Assembly (NCBI GenBank): GCA_031259185.1
Contig: JAIRLV010000231.1
Span: 1-7,326 of the forward strand
Length of the DNA: 7,326 nucleotides
Direction of reading: 5' to 3'
DNA from: Elusimicrobiota bacterium
GTDB lineage: Bacteria > RUG730
The translations under genes were made by a program, and so were the position numbers. Within the stretch, counting starts at the first letter, position 1. Each line of letters begins with the position of its first letter. This document shows, in pieces, positions 1 to 5,834 of the stretch. The notes under the pieces were generated by a model. The model saw only the letters and a list, made by a program, of their open reading frames with translations. It ran no database searches and was not told the DNA's origin.

Positions 1-90
1 ACTAGATATGATAAATTGGATGTTAGCTATATTGGATTTGTTTATTTTTGTTTTAGCATCATTTATTTAAATTGTGTCAACACACCCTAG
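1..90 (+). pseudogene. C-terminal end of an IS5-family-like transposase (cut by window edge)
   Basis: Frame 1 is open from the first base to a TAG at 88-90 and gives 29 residues. They begin TRYDKLDVSYIGFVYF and end CVNTP. A T-R-Y-D-K-L motif followed by a hydrophobic stretch a few residues from the stop is the usual C-terminus of IS5-family (IS427/IS1031-type) DDE transposases, typically TRYDKLA..YLAFV..A..IWL. The stop falls inside a probable terminal inverted repeat, as is common in that group. The rest of the gene lies upstream of the window, so I cannot tell whether the element is intact. Family assignment rests on recalled motif similarity only. Confidence 0.55.
73..90. repeat. Probable right terminal inverted repeat of the IS5-like element
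   Basis: The stretch begins with TGTGTCAACACA (73-84), arms TGTGT/ACACA around a central CA, and continues CCCTAG. It lies exactly where the transposase frame ends, which is where the right end of an IS427-type element is expected. The element boundary would be near 87-90. The matching left end is outside the window, so this cannot be confirmed here. Confidence 0.4.
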
Positions 91-251
91 TTTAGCCCAA
101 AATTAAATTATATAAAAAAAATAATAGGTGAATATATGAAAAGTTAAAAAAACTTTATTTGCAAAAAAAGAAGTCTGTAAAATAATAATCATTATATTAA
201 AGTATATATAGAATTATTCGCTTAATTTATGAAAATATAAGTATAAATGTA

Positions 252-289
252 GATAACAATTGACAAATAATAACTTATAATGTTATCAT
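252..289 (+). promoter_or_regulatory. Candidate ilvE promoter with overlapping inverted repeat
   Basis: TTGACA at 260-265 and TATCAT at 284-289 are separated by 18 bases and fit a sigma70-type promoter. A perfect TATAAT also occurs at 276-281 but is only 10 bases from that -35 box. A 7-bp inverted repeat, GATAACA (252-258) and TGTTATC (281-287), encloses the -35 box and overlaps the -10 region, a placement suited to an operator. In such A+T-rich DNA promoter-like boxes are frequent, so the call is moderate. Confidence 0.45.
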
Positions 290-322
290 ATAAAAATATA
301 ATTAAATTGGAGGCTTTATAGG

Positions 323-1195
323 ATGCTGGTTTATATAAATGGGAAGTTTTATGAAAAAGAACATGCTAAAATATCAGTTTTTGATCATGGTTTTTTATAT
401 GGGGATGGAGTATTTGAAGGAATCAGAGCTTATAATGGAAGAGTTTTTTTATTAGAGGAACATGTGAGGAGACTTTTTGACTCTGCAAAAGCTATTATGC
501 TTGATATAGGTTTGTCAAAAGAAAGAATAATTGAAGATATACTTACAACTATTAGAAAAAACAATCTACAAGAAGGTTATTTGAGGGTAATTGTAACTAG
601 GGGTTATGGAGATTTAGGGTTAGATCCTGTAAATTGCAATGGAGTCACGGTTGTCATTATAGCCGATAAGTTAAAAATATATCCCCAAGACTTTTATGAA
701 AAAGGGATGTCCACTATAATATCTTCTACTAGAAAAAATAATGCCGATACTATAAATCCTAAAATAAAATCTTTGAATTATCTAAATAATATTTTTGCAA
801 AATTAGAAGCAAGACATGCTGGAGTTTTTGAAGCGATTATGTTGAATAGAGAAGGTTATGTTTGTGAATGCACAGGAGATAATATTTTTGTAGTTTCAAA
901 CGGCAAAATAAAAACTCCTCCAACATATTTAGGCGCTTTACAAGGGATAACTAGAGATTTTGTAATAGGGCTTTCTAAAAAATTAAATATTGAAATAAGA
1001 GAAGAACCTTTTACTCAATATGAAATTTATACGGCTGACGAATGTTTTTTGACCGGAACTGCCGCAGAAGTTATACCAGTAATAAAAGTAGATCAAAGAA
1101 TAATAGGCGGCGGAAAACCAGGTAAAATTACAAAACAAATTAGCGACGAATTTAAAAGTACAGTTAAAATTCAAGGTATAGAAATATATAAATAA
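323..1195 (+). CDS. ilvE: Branched-chain amino acid aminotransferase (class IV PLP enzyme)
   Basis: 290-residue fold-type IV PLP aminotransferase, most likely the cytosolic enzyme that moves the amino group between glutamate and the 2-keto acids of leucine, isoleucine and valine. Visible motifs are DHGFLYGDGVFEGIR (residues 21-35), the TRGYGDLGLDP loop (92-102), the likely Schiff-base lysine K149 in PKIKSLNYL, the cofactor-binding segment ECTGDNIF around E182, LQGITRD (206-212) and GTAAEVIPV (245-253), the last typical of IlvE. Length matches the short IlvE type. GGAGG (309-313) lies 9 bases before the ATG and supports this start. D-amino-acid aminotransferase or aminodeoxychorismate lyase (PabC) are the alternatives; the GTAAEVIPV and EGIRAYNG signatures favour IlvE. 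No other ilv or leu gene is nearby, so it seems to be transcribed alone. Confidence 0.85.
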   Translation: MLVYINGKFYEKEHAKISVFDHGFLYGDGVFEGIRAYNGRVFLLEEHVRRLFDSAKAIMLDIGLSKERIIEDILTTIRKNNLQEGYLRVIVTRGYGDLGLDPVNCNGVTVVIIADKLKIYPQDFYEKGMSTIISSTRKNNADTINPKIKSLNYLNNIFAKLEARHAGVFEAIMLNREGYVCECTGDNIFVVSNGKIKTPPTYLGALQGITRDFVIGLSKKLNIEIREEPFTQYEIYTADECFLTGTAAEVIPVIKVDQRIIGGGKPGKITKQISDEFKSTVKIQGIEIYK

Positions 1196-1209
1196 AATTT
1201 CAAAAAATA

Positions 1210-1237
1210 TTGACATTTCATTGGATTTTTATATAAT
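1210..1237 (+). promoter_or_regulatory. Strong sigma70-type promoter of rpsT
   Basis: TTGACA at 1210-1215 and TATAAT at 1232-1237 are both perfect consensus hexamers separated by 16 bases. It sits 15 bases after the ilvE stop and about 100 bases before rpsT, giving a leader of roughly 90 bases. A strong, separate promoter suits a ribosomal protein gene and splits rpsT from ilvE. Confidence 0.7.
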
Positions 1238-1337
1238 AAAATAATATATGGTGCCAATAAAATATTAATAAAACAATTTAGTTTTTTATGGGGAAAATAT
1301 CCATTTATCATATTTTTATAAGGAGCTATCAAAAAAA

Positions 1338-1619
1338 ATGGCAAAATTAAAAACAGGTAGACACACTTCTAGCCTAAAAGAATTAAAAAAAAATAAAAAA
1401 CGAAATAAAATTAACACTTCTAAAAAAAGTTTATTGAAAACATTATCAAAAAAAGTTTTATTAGCAGTAAAAAATAAAGATATCAAAAATGCAAAAATAT
1501 TTTTGGATGAATCTTTTTCCGCATATGATAAAGCTTCAAAAACTAATACTATTCACTTGAATAAATCTGCTAGAAAAAAGTCTCAGCTAGCAAAAATGGT
1601 TGCTAGTATAGAAGTTTGA
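1338..1619 (+). CDS. rpsT: 30S ribosomal protein S20
   Basis: 93-residue, strongly basic protein of the 30S subunit that binds 16S rRNA in assembly. The family signature is near the C-terminus: TIHLNKSARKKSQLAKMV (71-88), matching the conserved IHKNKAARKKSRLAKKV block of S20. The N-terminus MAKLKTGRHTSSLKE is a variant seen outside the Proteobacteria, by recollection. Length is usual for S20. AAGGAG (1320-1325) lies 12 bases before the ATG. The gene has its own consensus promoter and stands alone. The coding sequence contains A-runs of up to nine bases, typical of this genome's drift to A+T. Confidence 0.9.
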   Translation: MAKLKTGRHTSSLKELKKNKKRNKINTSKKSLLKTLSKKVLLAVKNKDIKNAKIFLDESFSAYDKASKTNTIHLNKSARKKSQLAKMVASIEV

Positions 1620-1723
1620 TTTTAGATGATTTATTCGTCCCAAATTTTTTTAACATTAAAAAATTATTGTTGACACAGATTCAAATTAAAGATTTGCCTT
1701 TTTATTTAAGGATTTTAAAATAA

Positions 1724-2596
1724 ATGTTATTGTTATTACTTCAAATTTTGGACATTTTTTTTGTTTCAATAATAGTTTATAATATTGTTTTATTTATAAG
1801 GACTAATCGTTCTGGGCAAATTATTAGAGGTATCATCGTATTTATGATACTAACAATTGTCGCCGGATTTTTGCAACTGACAATTTTAGAATGGATTTTG
1901 AGAAGTCTATGGACTTTCTCATTGATTGTATTGATTATCATTTTTCAACCAGAAATCAGAAAAGCTCTAGCAGAATTGGGAAAAAGACGTTGGTATATTG
2001 CCGATATAAACCAAATTAATAGAGATATTTTATTAGACACTATAAAATATTTTTCAGATAACAAAATCGGCGCATTAATAATTCTAGAACAAAATGATAA
2101 TCTAAAAAACTATATAGAAAATGGCGTTAAAATAAATGGGCTTATTTCTAAAGAACTTTTGTCAACTATTTTTATGCCAAAAACAGCTTTGCATGATGGT
2201 GCCGTTATCATTAAAAATAATAAAATAGCTTCTGCCGCTAGCATTTTACCTCTAAGTAACGCAGAAATCAATAAATCTATTGGAACTAGGCATAGAGCAG
2301 GACTTGGGATGGCGGAAACAACAGACGCATTAGTTATAATTGTATCCGAAGAAACAGGGAAAATGAGTTTTGCTAGAAACGAAAAAGTTACTTGGGATAT
2401 TGAATTTCAAAAGTTAACAGAATATATAAAAAGAATTCTGGGACACAAAAATGAGAGATTTATAAAAATTTTTTTTAAAAATCTCAAGGAAATGATATCT
2501 ATAAAGCTTCTAAAGAACAATTTAAAATTAAAAATGATTTCTTTGATACTTGGGGCTATCGTATGGTATTACATTAAAAATTTTGTTCTAAAATAA
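1724..2596 (+). CDS. cdaA: Membrane diadenylate cyclase CdaA with extra C-terminal transmembrane helix
   Basis: 290-residue CdaA-type enzyme that condenses two ATP into cyclic di-AMP, a second messenger controlling potassium, osmotic and cell-wall homeostasis. Three hydrophobic segments (about 4-25, 33-52 and 60-76) precede a DisA_N catalytic domain (about 80-225). Both catalytic signatures are intact: DGA at 158-160 (in TALHDGAVII) and RHR at 189-191 (in GTRHRAGLGM), followed by VSEETGKMSFA. Beyond the domain, residues 258-289 read ISIKLLKNNLKLK plus a hydrophobic helix with VWYYIKN. That resembles the N-terminal anchor of CdaR/YbbR, normally the separate next gene; no YbbR domain follows here. 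AAGGA (1708-1712) lies 11 bases before the ATG. TTGACA at 1670-1675 has no good -10 partner, so the promoter is unclear. Confidence 0.88.
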   Translation: MLLLLLQILDIFFVSIIVYNIVLFIRTNRSGQIIRGIIVFMILTIVAGFLQLTILEWILRSLWTFSLIVLIIIFQPEIRKALAELGKRRWYIADINQINRDILLDTIKYFSDNKIGALIILEQNDNLKNYIENGVKINGLISKELLSTIFMPKTALHDGAVIIKNNKIASAASILPLSNAEINKSIGTRHRAGLGMAETTDALVIIVSEETGKMSFARNEKVTWDIEFQKLTEYIKRILGHKNERFIKIFFKNLKEMISIKLLKNNLKLKMISLILGAIVWYYIKNFVLK

Positions 2597-2614
2597 AAAA
2601 ATAATGAATAGATA

Positions 2615-2647
2615 TATTTTATTTATATTTTATTTATATTTTATTTA
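2615..2647. repeat. Three exact tandem copies of TATTTTATTTA
   Basis: The 11-base unit TATTTTATTTA occurs at 2615-2625, 2626-2636 and 2637-2647 without a mismatch. It begins 18 bases after the cdaA stop. The period is close to one helical turn, so the array may be intrinsically curved DNA. Simple slippage in A/T-rich sequence is the plainest explanation. Confidence 0.85.
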
Positions 2648-2729
2648 AATGAAATTTTTAGTTTAAAACTTTAATCAAATTCATATTCATATTAAGAAGG
2701 TAAAAATTTTTTATAGAATATATTTTTTA

Positions 2730-2769
2730 ATTTATAGATAATGTTCTATAGAAAATGCGATCTATAAAT
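2730..2769. repeat. Nested inverted repeat (10-bp arms around a 10-bp palindrome)
   Basis: ATTTATAGAT (2730-2739) and ATCTATAAAT (2760-2769) are perfect reverse complements. The 20 bases between them contain the perfect palindrome TTCTATAGAA (2744-2753). The shared core TATAGA also appears at 2712-2717. The element lies about 190 bases before dnaX. It could be a protein-binding site, a folded RNA leader or the end of a small element; the sequence alone does not decide. Confidence 0.6.
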
Positions 2770-2961
2770 CAAGAGGTTTAGAGTATCAGTTTATTTCCAT
2801 TTGGGTTTTATTACACACCATCTCCATCTTGACTGAATTATCTCATTGTTTTATATTTTAAGTATTTTAGATGTCGTTGCCATAAATAAAATATCTTAAA
2901 AAAAATTTAAAAATTAGTATTTTGAAAATAAAAATTATAAATAGTTTAATATAGAGGAAAA

Positions 2962-4974
2962 ATGTCATATATAGCATTAGCAAGAAAATATAGACCAAAA
3001 AATTTTTGCGATATTATAGGGCAAGAGCATATTTCAAAAACACTTATGAACGCTTTGAAAAGCAATCATATTTCGCATGCTTATATTTTTGCTGGACCTA
3101 GAGGAGTAGGAAAAACAACGACTGCAAGAATTTTAGCCAAAACATTAAATTGTTTAGATATAAAATTAGAAAATCGCCCATGTATGAAATGTGAAATTTG
3201 CAAAGATGAAAAAGCAATGGATGTTATTGAAATAGATGGAGCCTCAAATAGAGGAATAGATGAAATCAGAGATTTAAGAGAAAATGTGAAATTTGCTCCA
3301 CTTTATTCAAAATATAAGATTTATATCATAGATGAAGTTCATATGTTGACAGAACCAGCATTTAATGCCTTATTGAAGACATTAGAAGAGCCTCCTCTAC
3401 ATATAATTTTTATTTTTGCAACAACTGAAATTTATAAAATTCCAGATACGATTCTTTCTAGATGCCAAAAATTTAACTTTAGATTAATTTCATTAGAAAA
3501 TATAACAAATCGCCTAAAATTTATTTTAGATAAAGAAAATATAAAATACGAATATGGGGCTTTAGATTCTATTGCTAGAGCTAGTTTAGGAAGTATGAGA
3601 GATTCTTTAAGCATATTAGATCAAATCATTGCTTATTCTCCAGAAATTATTACAAAAAAGGAAACTGATTTTGTCCTAGGAGTTATAAATTCTGAAACAA
3701 TTTTTGAAACTGTTAATAATATTTTAGATAATGATACTGCAGATGTTTTGAAAAAAATATCAGATATTTTGAAAGAAGGATATGATTTGAATCAATTTAT
3801 GCTACAAATTAGAGAACATTATAGAAATTTGATGTTTTTTAAAGTTGACGAAAATTTGACTTCAATTTTAGAAATTTTACAAGACAATTTTGATAAATAC
3901 AAAAATCAAGCTAAAAAAGTTTCATTAGGGAAAATAACCAGAGATCTGAAAATGATAAATCAAGCAATTGATGAAATAAAGAGAACTGATTATCCCAGAA
4001 TTGTATGCGAACTTTATTTAACAAAACTATCGCAACCATATTTATCATCAGTAGAATTATTAAAAAATTTGAAAGATATAACTGAAATGGATAATTTTAA
4101 AGATATGCAAAAATTTCTAAATATGAAACTCAATTTTGACAGACAAAACAACAATATTATATATCAAGAAAATGAAAAAAAGTTAAATTTGGACGAACAA
4201 AATAATTCAAACGAAAATATTTTTATAGAAGAAACAGAAAATGAAACTTTGAATAAAGAAAAAAAGTTAAAGCAAAATGAGCATTTAGAAGAAAATGAAA
4301 TTCCTAAAAAAAATATTTTTGCAGAAAAACAAACAATTTTTTATCAAACAACAGAAAAAAAATTTAATAATATTGATATAGAAAAGTTTTTAAATGAAAA
4401 ATGGGAAGAATTTTTGTCAAAGATTGGAAAGCAAAAAATGATTTTGACAAGATACTTAGAAGAGATAAAAGGCATTGAAGTTTCTGGTAATAAAATTATA
4501 TTTTTGTTTGAAAATAAATTATTTTGTGAAGGAGTAGAAAAAAATAAAGAAATAATAGAAAATATACTTCAAGAGTTAATGAATAAAAAAATTAGTATAG
4601 CTGCAAAAATAAAAATAGTTCCTAATGACGAACAATATAACAATCAAAATGAAAATGAAAATCAAACAAAAAATATTCCTTTAGAATATAATTTTGAAAA
4701 AAAAATAGAAAATGAAAGAAATATTTTACAAGATAAAAAAGCAAAAACTTATAATGTAGAGCCAAAAATTAAAAATACTGACGTAAATTTGGATGCGGCT
4801 ACAAAAGAAAATGAGAGTATTGAAGAGGAAATTCCTTTGCCAGATGATAATGAATTAAATGATGAAAAAGCTGATAATCTAAAATATAATGCAGATGATA
4901 TTATAAAGTTTGAACCCAAAATTAAAGAAATTATAGATTTATTTGGAGGCGAAATATTACCTCCATATAAATAA
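2962..4974 (+). CDS. dnaX: DNA polymerase III subunits gamma and tau (clamp loader ATPase)
   Basis: 670-residue DnaX, the AAA+ motor that loads the sliding clamp at the replication fork and ties the polymerase together. Residues 1-370 follow the family closely: MSYIALARKYRPKNF opening, Walker A GPRGVGKT (45-52), zinc cysteines C64, C74, C77 and C80, Walker B IIDEVHML (122-129), SRC arginine finger (166-168) and sensor 2 GSMRDSLSILDQ (210-221). Residues about 380-465 are an Asn/Lys/Glu-rich linker; about 466-555 look folded and tau-like; a second charged linker leads to a C-terminal KEIIDLFGGEI motif. GAGG (2954-2957) lies only 4 bases before the ATG, but the conserved N-terminus fixes the start. 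Three in-frame A-rich slippery heptamers lie in the first linker. The usual followers ebfC and recR are absent; a hydrolase gene starts 25 bases downstream. Confidence 0.93.
   Translation: MSYIALARKYRPKNFCDIIGQEHISKTLMNALKSNHISHAYIFAGPRGVGKTTTARILAKTLNCLDIKLENRPCMKCEICKDEKAMDVIEIDGASNRGIDEIRDLRENVKFAPLYSKYKIYIIDEVHMLTEPAFNALLKTLEEPPLHIIFIFATTEIYKIPDTILSRCQKFNFRLISLENITNRLKFILDKENIKYEYGALDSIARASLGSMRDSLSILDQIIAYSPEIITKKETDFVLGVINSETIFETVNNILDNDTADVLKKISDILKEGYDLNQFMLQIREHYRNLMFFKVDENLTSILEILQDNFDKYKNQAKKVSLGKITRDLKMINQAIDEIKRTDYPRIVCELYLTKLSQPYLSSVELLKNLKDITEMDNFKDMQKFLNMKLNFDRQNNNIIYQENEKKLNLDEQNNSNENIFIEETENETLNKEKKLKQNEHLEENEIPKKNIFAEKQTIFYQTTEKKFNNIDIEKFLNEKWEEFLSKIGKQKMILTRYLEEIKGIEVSGNKIIFLFENKLFCEGVEKNKEIIENILQELMNKKISIAAKIKIVPNDEQYNNQNENENQTKNIPLEYNFEKKIENERNILQDKKAKTYNVEPKIKNTDVNLDAATKENESIEEEIPLPDDNELNDEKADNLKYNADDIIKFEPKIKEIIDLFGGEILPPYK
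4176..4362 (+). promoter_or_regulatory. Candidate -1 frameshift sites inside dnaX
   Basis: Heptamers in the X-XXY-YYZ register occur at 4176-4182 (A AAA AAG), 4260-4266 (A AAA AAG) and 4356-4362 (A AAA AAA). A -1 shift would end at TAA 4203-4205, TGA 4278-4280 or TAA 4365-4367, giving products of 414, 439 and 468 residues. E. coli dnaX uses A AAA AAG at about codon 430 to make the 431-residue gamma. The first two sites share the identical 14-mer GAAAAAAAGTTAAA, 84 bases apart. I see no upstream Shine-Dalgarno-like stimulator or clear downstream stem-loop, and A-runs are common in this genome. Confidence 0.35.
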
Positions 4975-4999
4975 TTGTAGAAAAAAATTTAAAAGAAGT

Positions 5000-5782
5000 A
5001 TGAAAATTGAAAACCCGCAAAAAAAAATTTTTAAAATTTTTATATCAGGTTGGGCAACAGATTATAAAATATTTGATATAATTTATAAAAAGTTGATCAA
5101 GAAAAAACATGATTTTTTTTTTAGTGAAAAAATTATTATAAATGAAGAGTTTTTTAACGAAATCTGTAATAAAATACAAAATAAAAAAAAATCTGAAAAA
5201 AATATAGAAATAGAAATTATTAGTTGGTCTATGGGTTGTTTTATTGTTATTGATATTTTGAAAAAAATTGAATCTGAAAATTTACAGATTTTTAAAAATA
5301 TCGTACAAAATTTAAAATTGAATTTATGGTCTATATGTGAGTTTTATGATAAAAAAGATATAGAGCAAATCAAAAAGTTTATTTTGAAAAATAAGAATTT
5401 ATACTTGGAAAAATTCTATGAAAAATGCTTTTTTTGTGAGAAAAAAAATAGCGTTTCAAAAAATTTTAGTTTAAGCAATTATAAAAAATTTAAATTAAAT
5501 TATCAAAATTATTATTTTGAAAAATTTAATATAGATACTCTATTTAATGGATTAGATTATTTGAAAAAATCAGTTTTGGATACTGATTTTATACTAAAAC
5601 TTGCAAATTATGGCGCAAAAATTAGAATAGTAAATTCTAAAAATGACAAAATTATTAATAAATTTTCAAACAATATTTTAGATTTAAACAAAAAAAATAA
5701 AAATATAAAAATAGAAATATTAGATAATTGCGGACATATGTTTTTTTTGGAGAGAAAAGATATTATGTCTTTTTTGATTTAA
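5000..5782 (+). CDS. Alpha/beta-hydrolase, BioG/DUF452-like (possible pimeloyl-ACP methyl ester esterase)
   Basis: 260-residue protein with the outline of a small alpha/beta-hydrolase. After the first strand comes FISGWATDYKIFD (14-26), matching the GW(A/G) oxyanion region of BioG/BioH-type esterases. The nucleophile elbow is SWSMG (75-79, serine S77), where the first glycine of GxSxG is replaced by serine. The likely acid is D216 in NSKNDKII and the histidine H246 in DNCGHMFFLE. BioG-type enzymes free pimeloyl-ACP from its methyl ester in biotin synthesis; that role is inferred, and other ester or thioester substrates are possible. I chose ATG 5000, 25 bases after dnaX, because the conserved part begins soon after it. 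A TTG at 4943 inside dnaX would add 19 residues without similarity to anything I know. The upstream AAAAGAAG is a weak ribosome site. The middle (95-190) is Lys/Phe/Asn-rich and divergent. Confidence 0.6.
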   Translation: MKIENPQKKIFKIFISGWATDYKIFDIIYKKLIKKKHDFFFSEKIIINEEFFNEICNKIQNKKKSEKNIEIEIISWSMGCFIVIDILKKIESENLQIFKNIVQNLKLNLWSICEFYDKKDIEQIKKFILKNKNLYLEKFYEKCFFCEKKNSVSKNFSLSNYKKFKLNYQNYYFEKFNIDTLFNGLDYLKKSVLDTDFILKLANYGAKIRIVNSKNDKIINKFSNNILDLNKKNKNIKIEILDNCGHMFFLERKDIMSFLI

Positions 5783-5834
5783 AAAAAACTGTATAAAAAT
5801 TATGAAAATTTATATAGCTAATATGGGGAAAGAA

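Larger units (their letters stand above)
2597..2961. other. 365-base gene-free gap between cdaA and dnaX
   Basis: No reading frame here has a start, ribosome binding site and recognisable product. The first part (to about 2740) is almost pure A/T and contains a three-copy tandem repeat. The centre (2730-2769) holds a nested inverted repeat. About 2770-2880 is visibly less A+T-rich and more complex than its flanks (for example CACACCATCTCCATCTTGAC at 2814-2833), which could be a gene remnant. I could not match it to any protein in six frames. No strong terminator or promoter is evident. Confidence 0.6.

Noticed and set aside
140-160. AAAGTT/AACTTT hairpin after the IS end as terminator
   Set aside because: Six A/T-rich base pairs with one G-C and a short T-tract are expected by chance here.
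983-1216. Minus-strand open frame opposite ilvE, and similar ones opposite dnaX and ackA
   Set aside because: They lie within strongly conserved genes and encode low-complexity translations without ribosome sites.
1643-1665. A/T-only hairpin after rpsT as terminator
   Set aside because: The 8-bp stem contains no G-C pair and no clean T-tract follows, so it would be very weak.
2780-2819. tRNA-like 3' end (GGGTTTTATT ... ACACCA)
   Set aside because: No acceptor, D or anticodon stems can be paired upstream.
2742-2858. Open frame in the cdaA-dnaX gap as a small membrane protein
   Set aside because: It has no ATG, GTG or TTG start with a ribosome binding site in a sensible place and no recognisable motif.
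2922-2950. TTGAAA and TTTAAT, 17 bases apart, as dnaX promoter
   Set aside because: Transcription would begin within the ribosome binding site, and such boxes are very common at this base composition.
4943-4999. Longer version of the hydrolase starting at TTG 4943 inside dnaX
   Set aside because: The extra 19 residues have no family similarity, the start is a rare TTG, and ATG 5000 gives a 25-base gap and a normal N-terminus.
5774-5797. TTGATT and TATAAA before ackA as promoter
   Set aside because: The spacer is only 12 bases.
5802-5834. Upstream ATG for ackA adding 11 residues
   Set aside because: Acetate kinases begin directly with M-K-(I/V)-LV-(I/L)-N-S-G-S-S-S, and active-site numbering agrees with ATG 5835.
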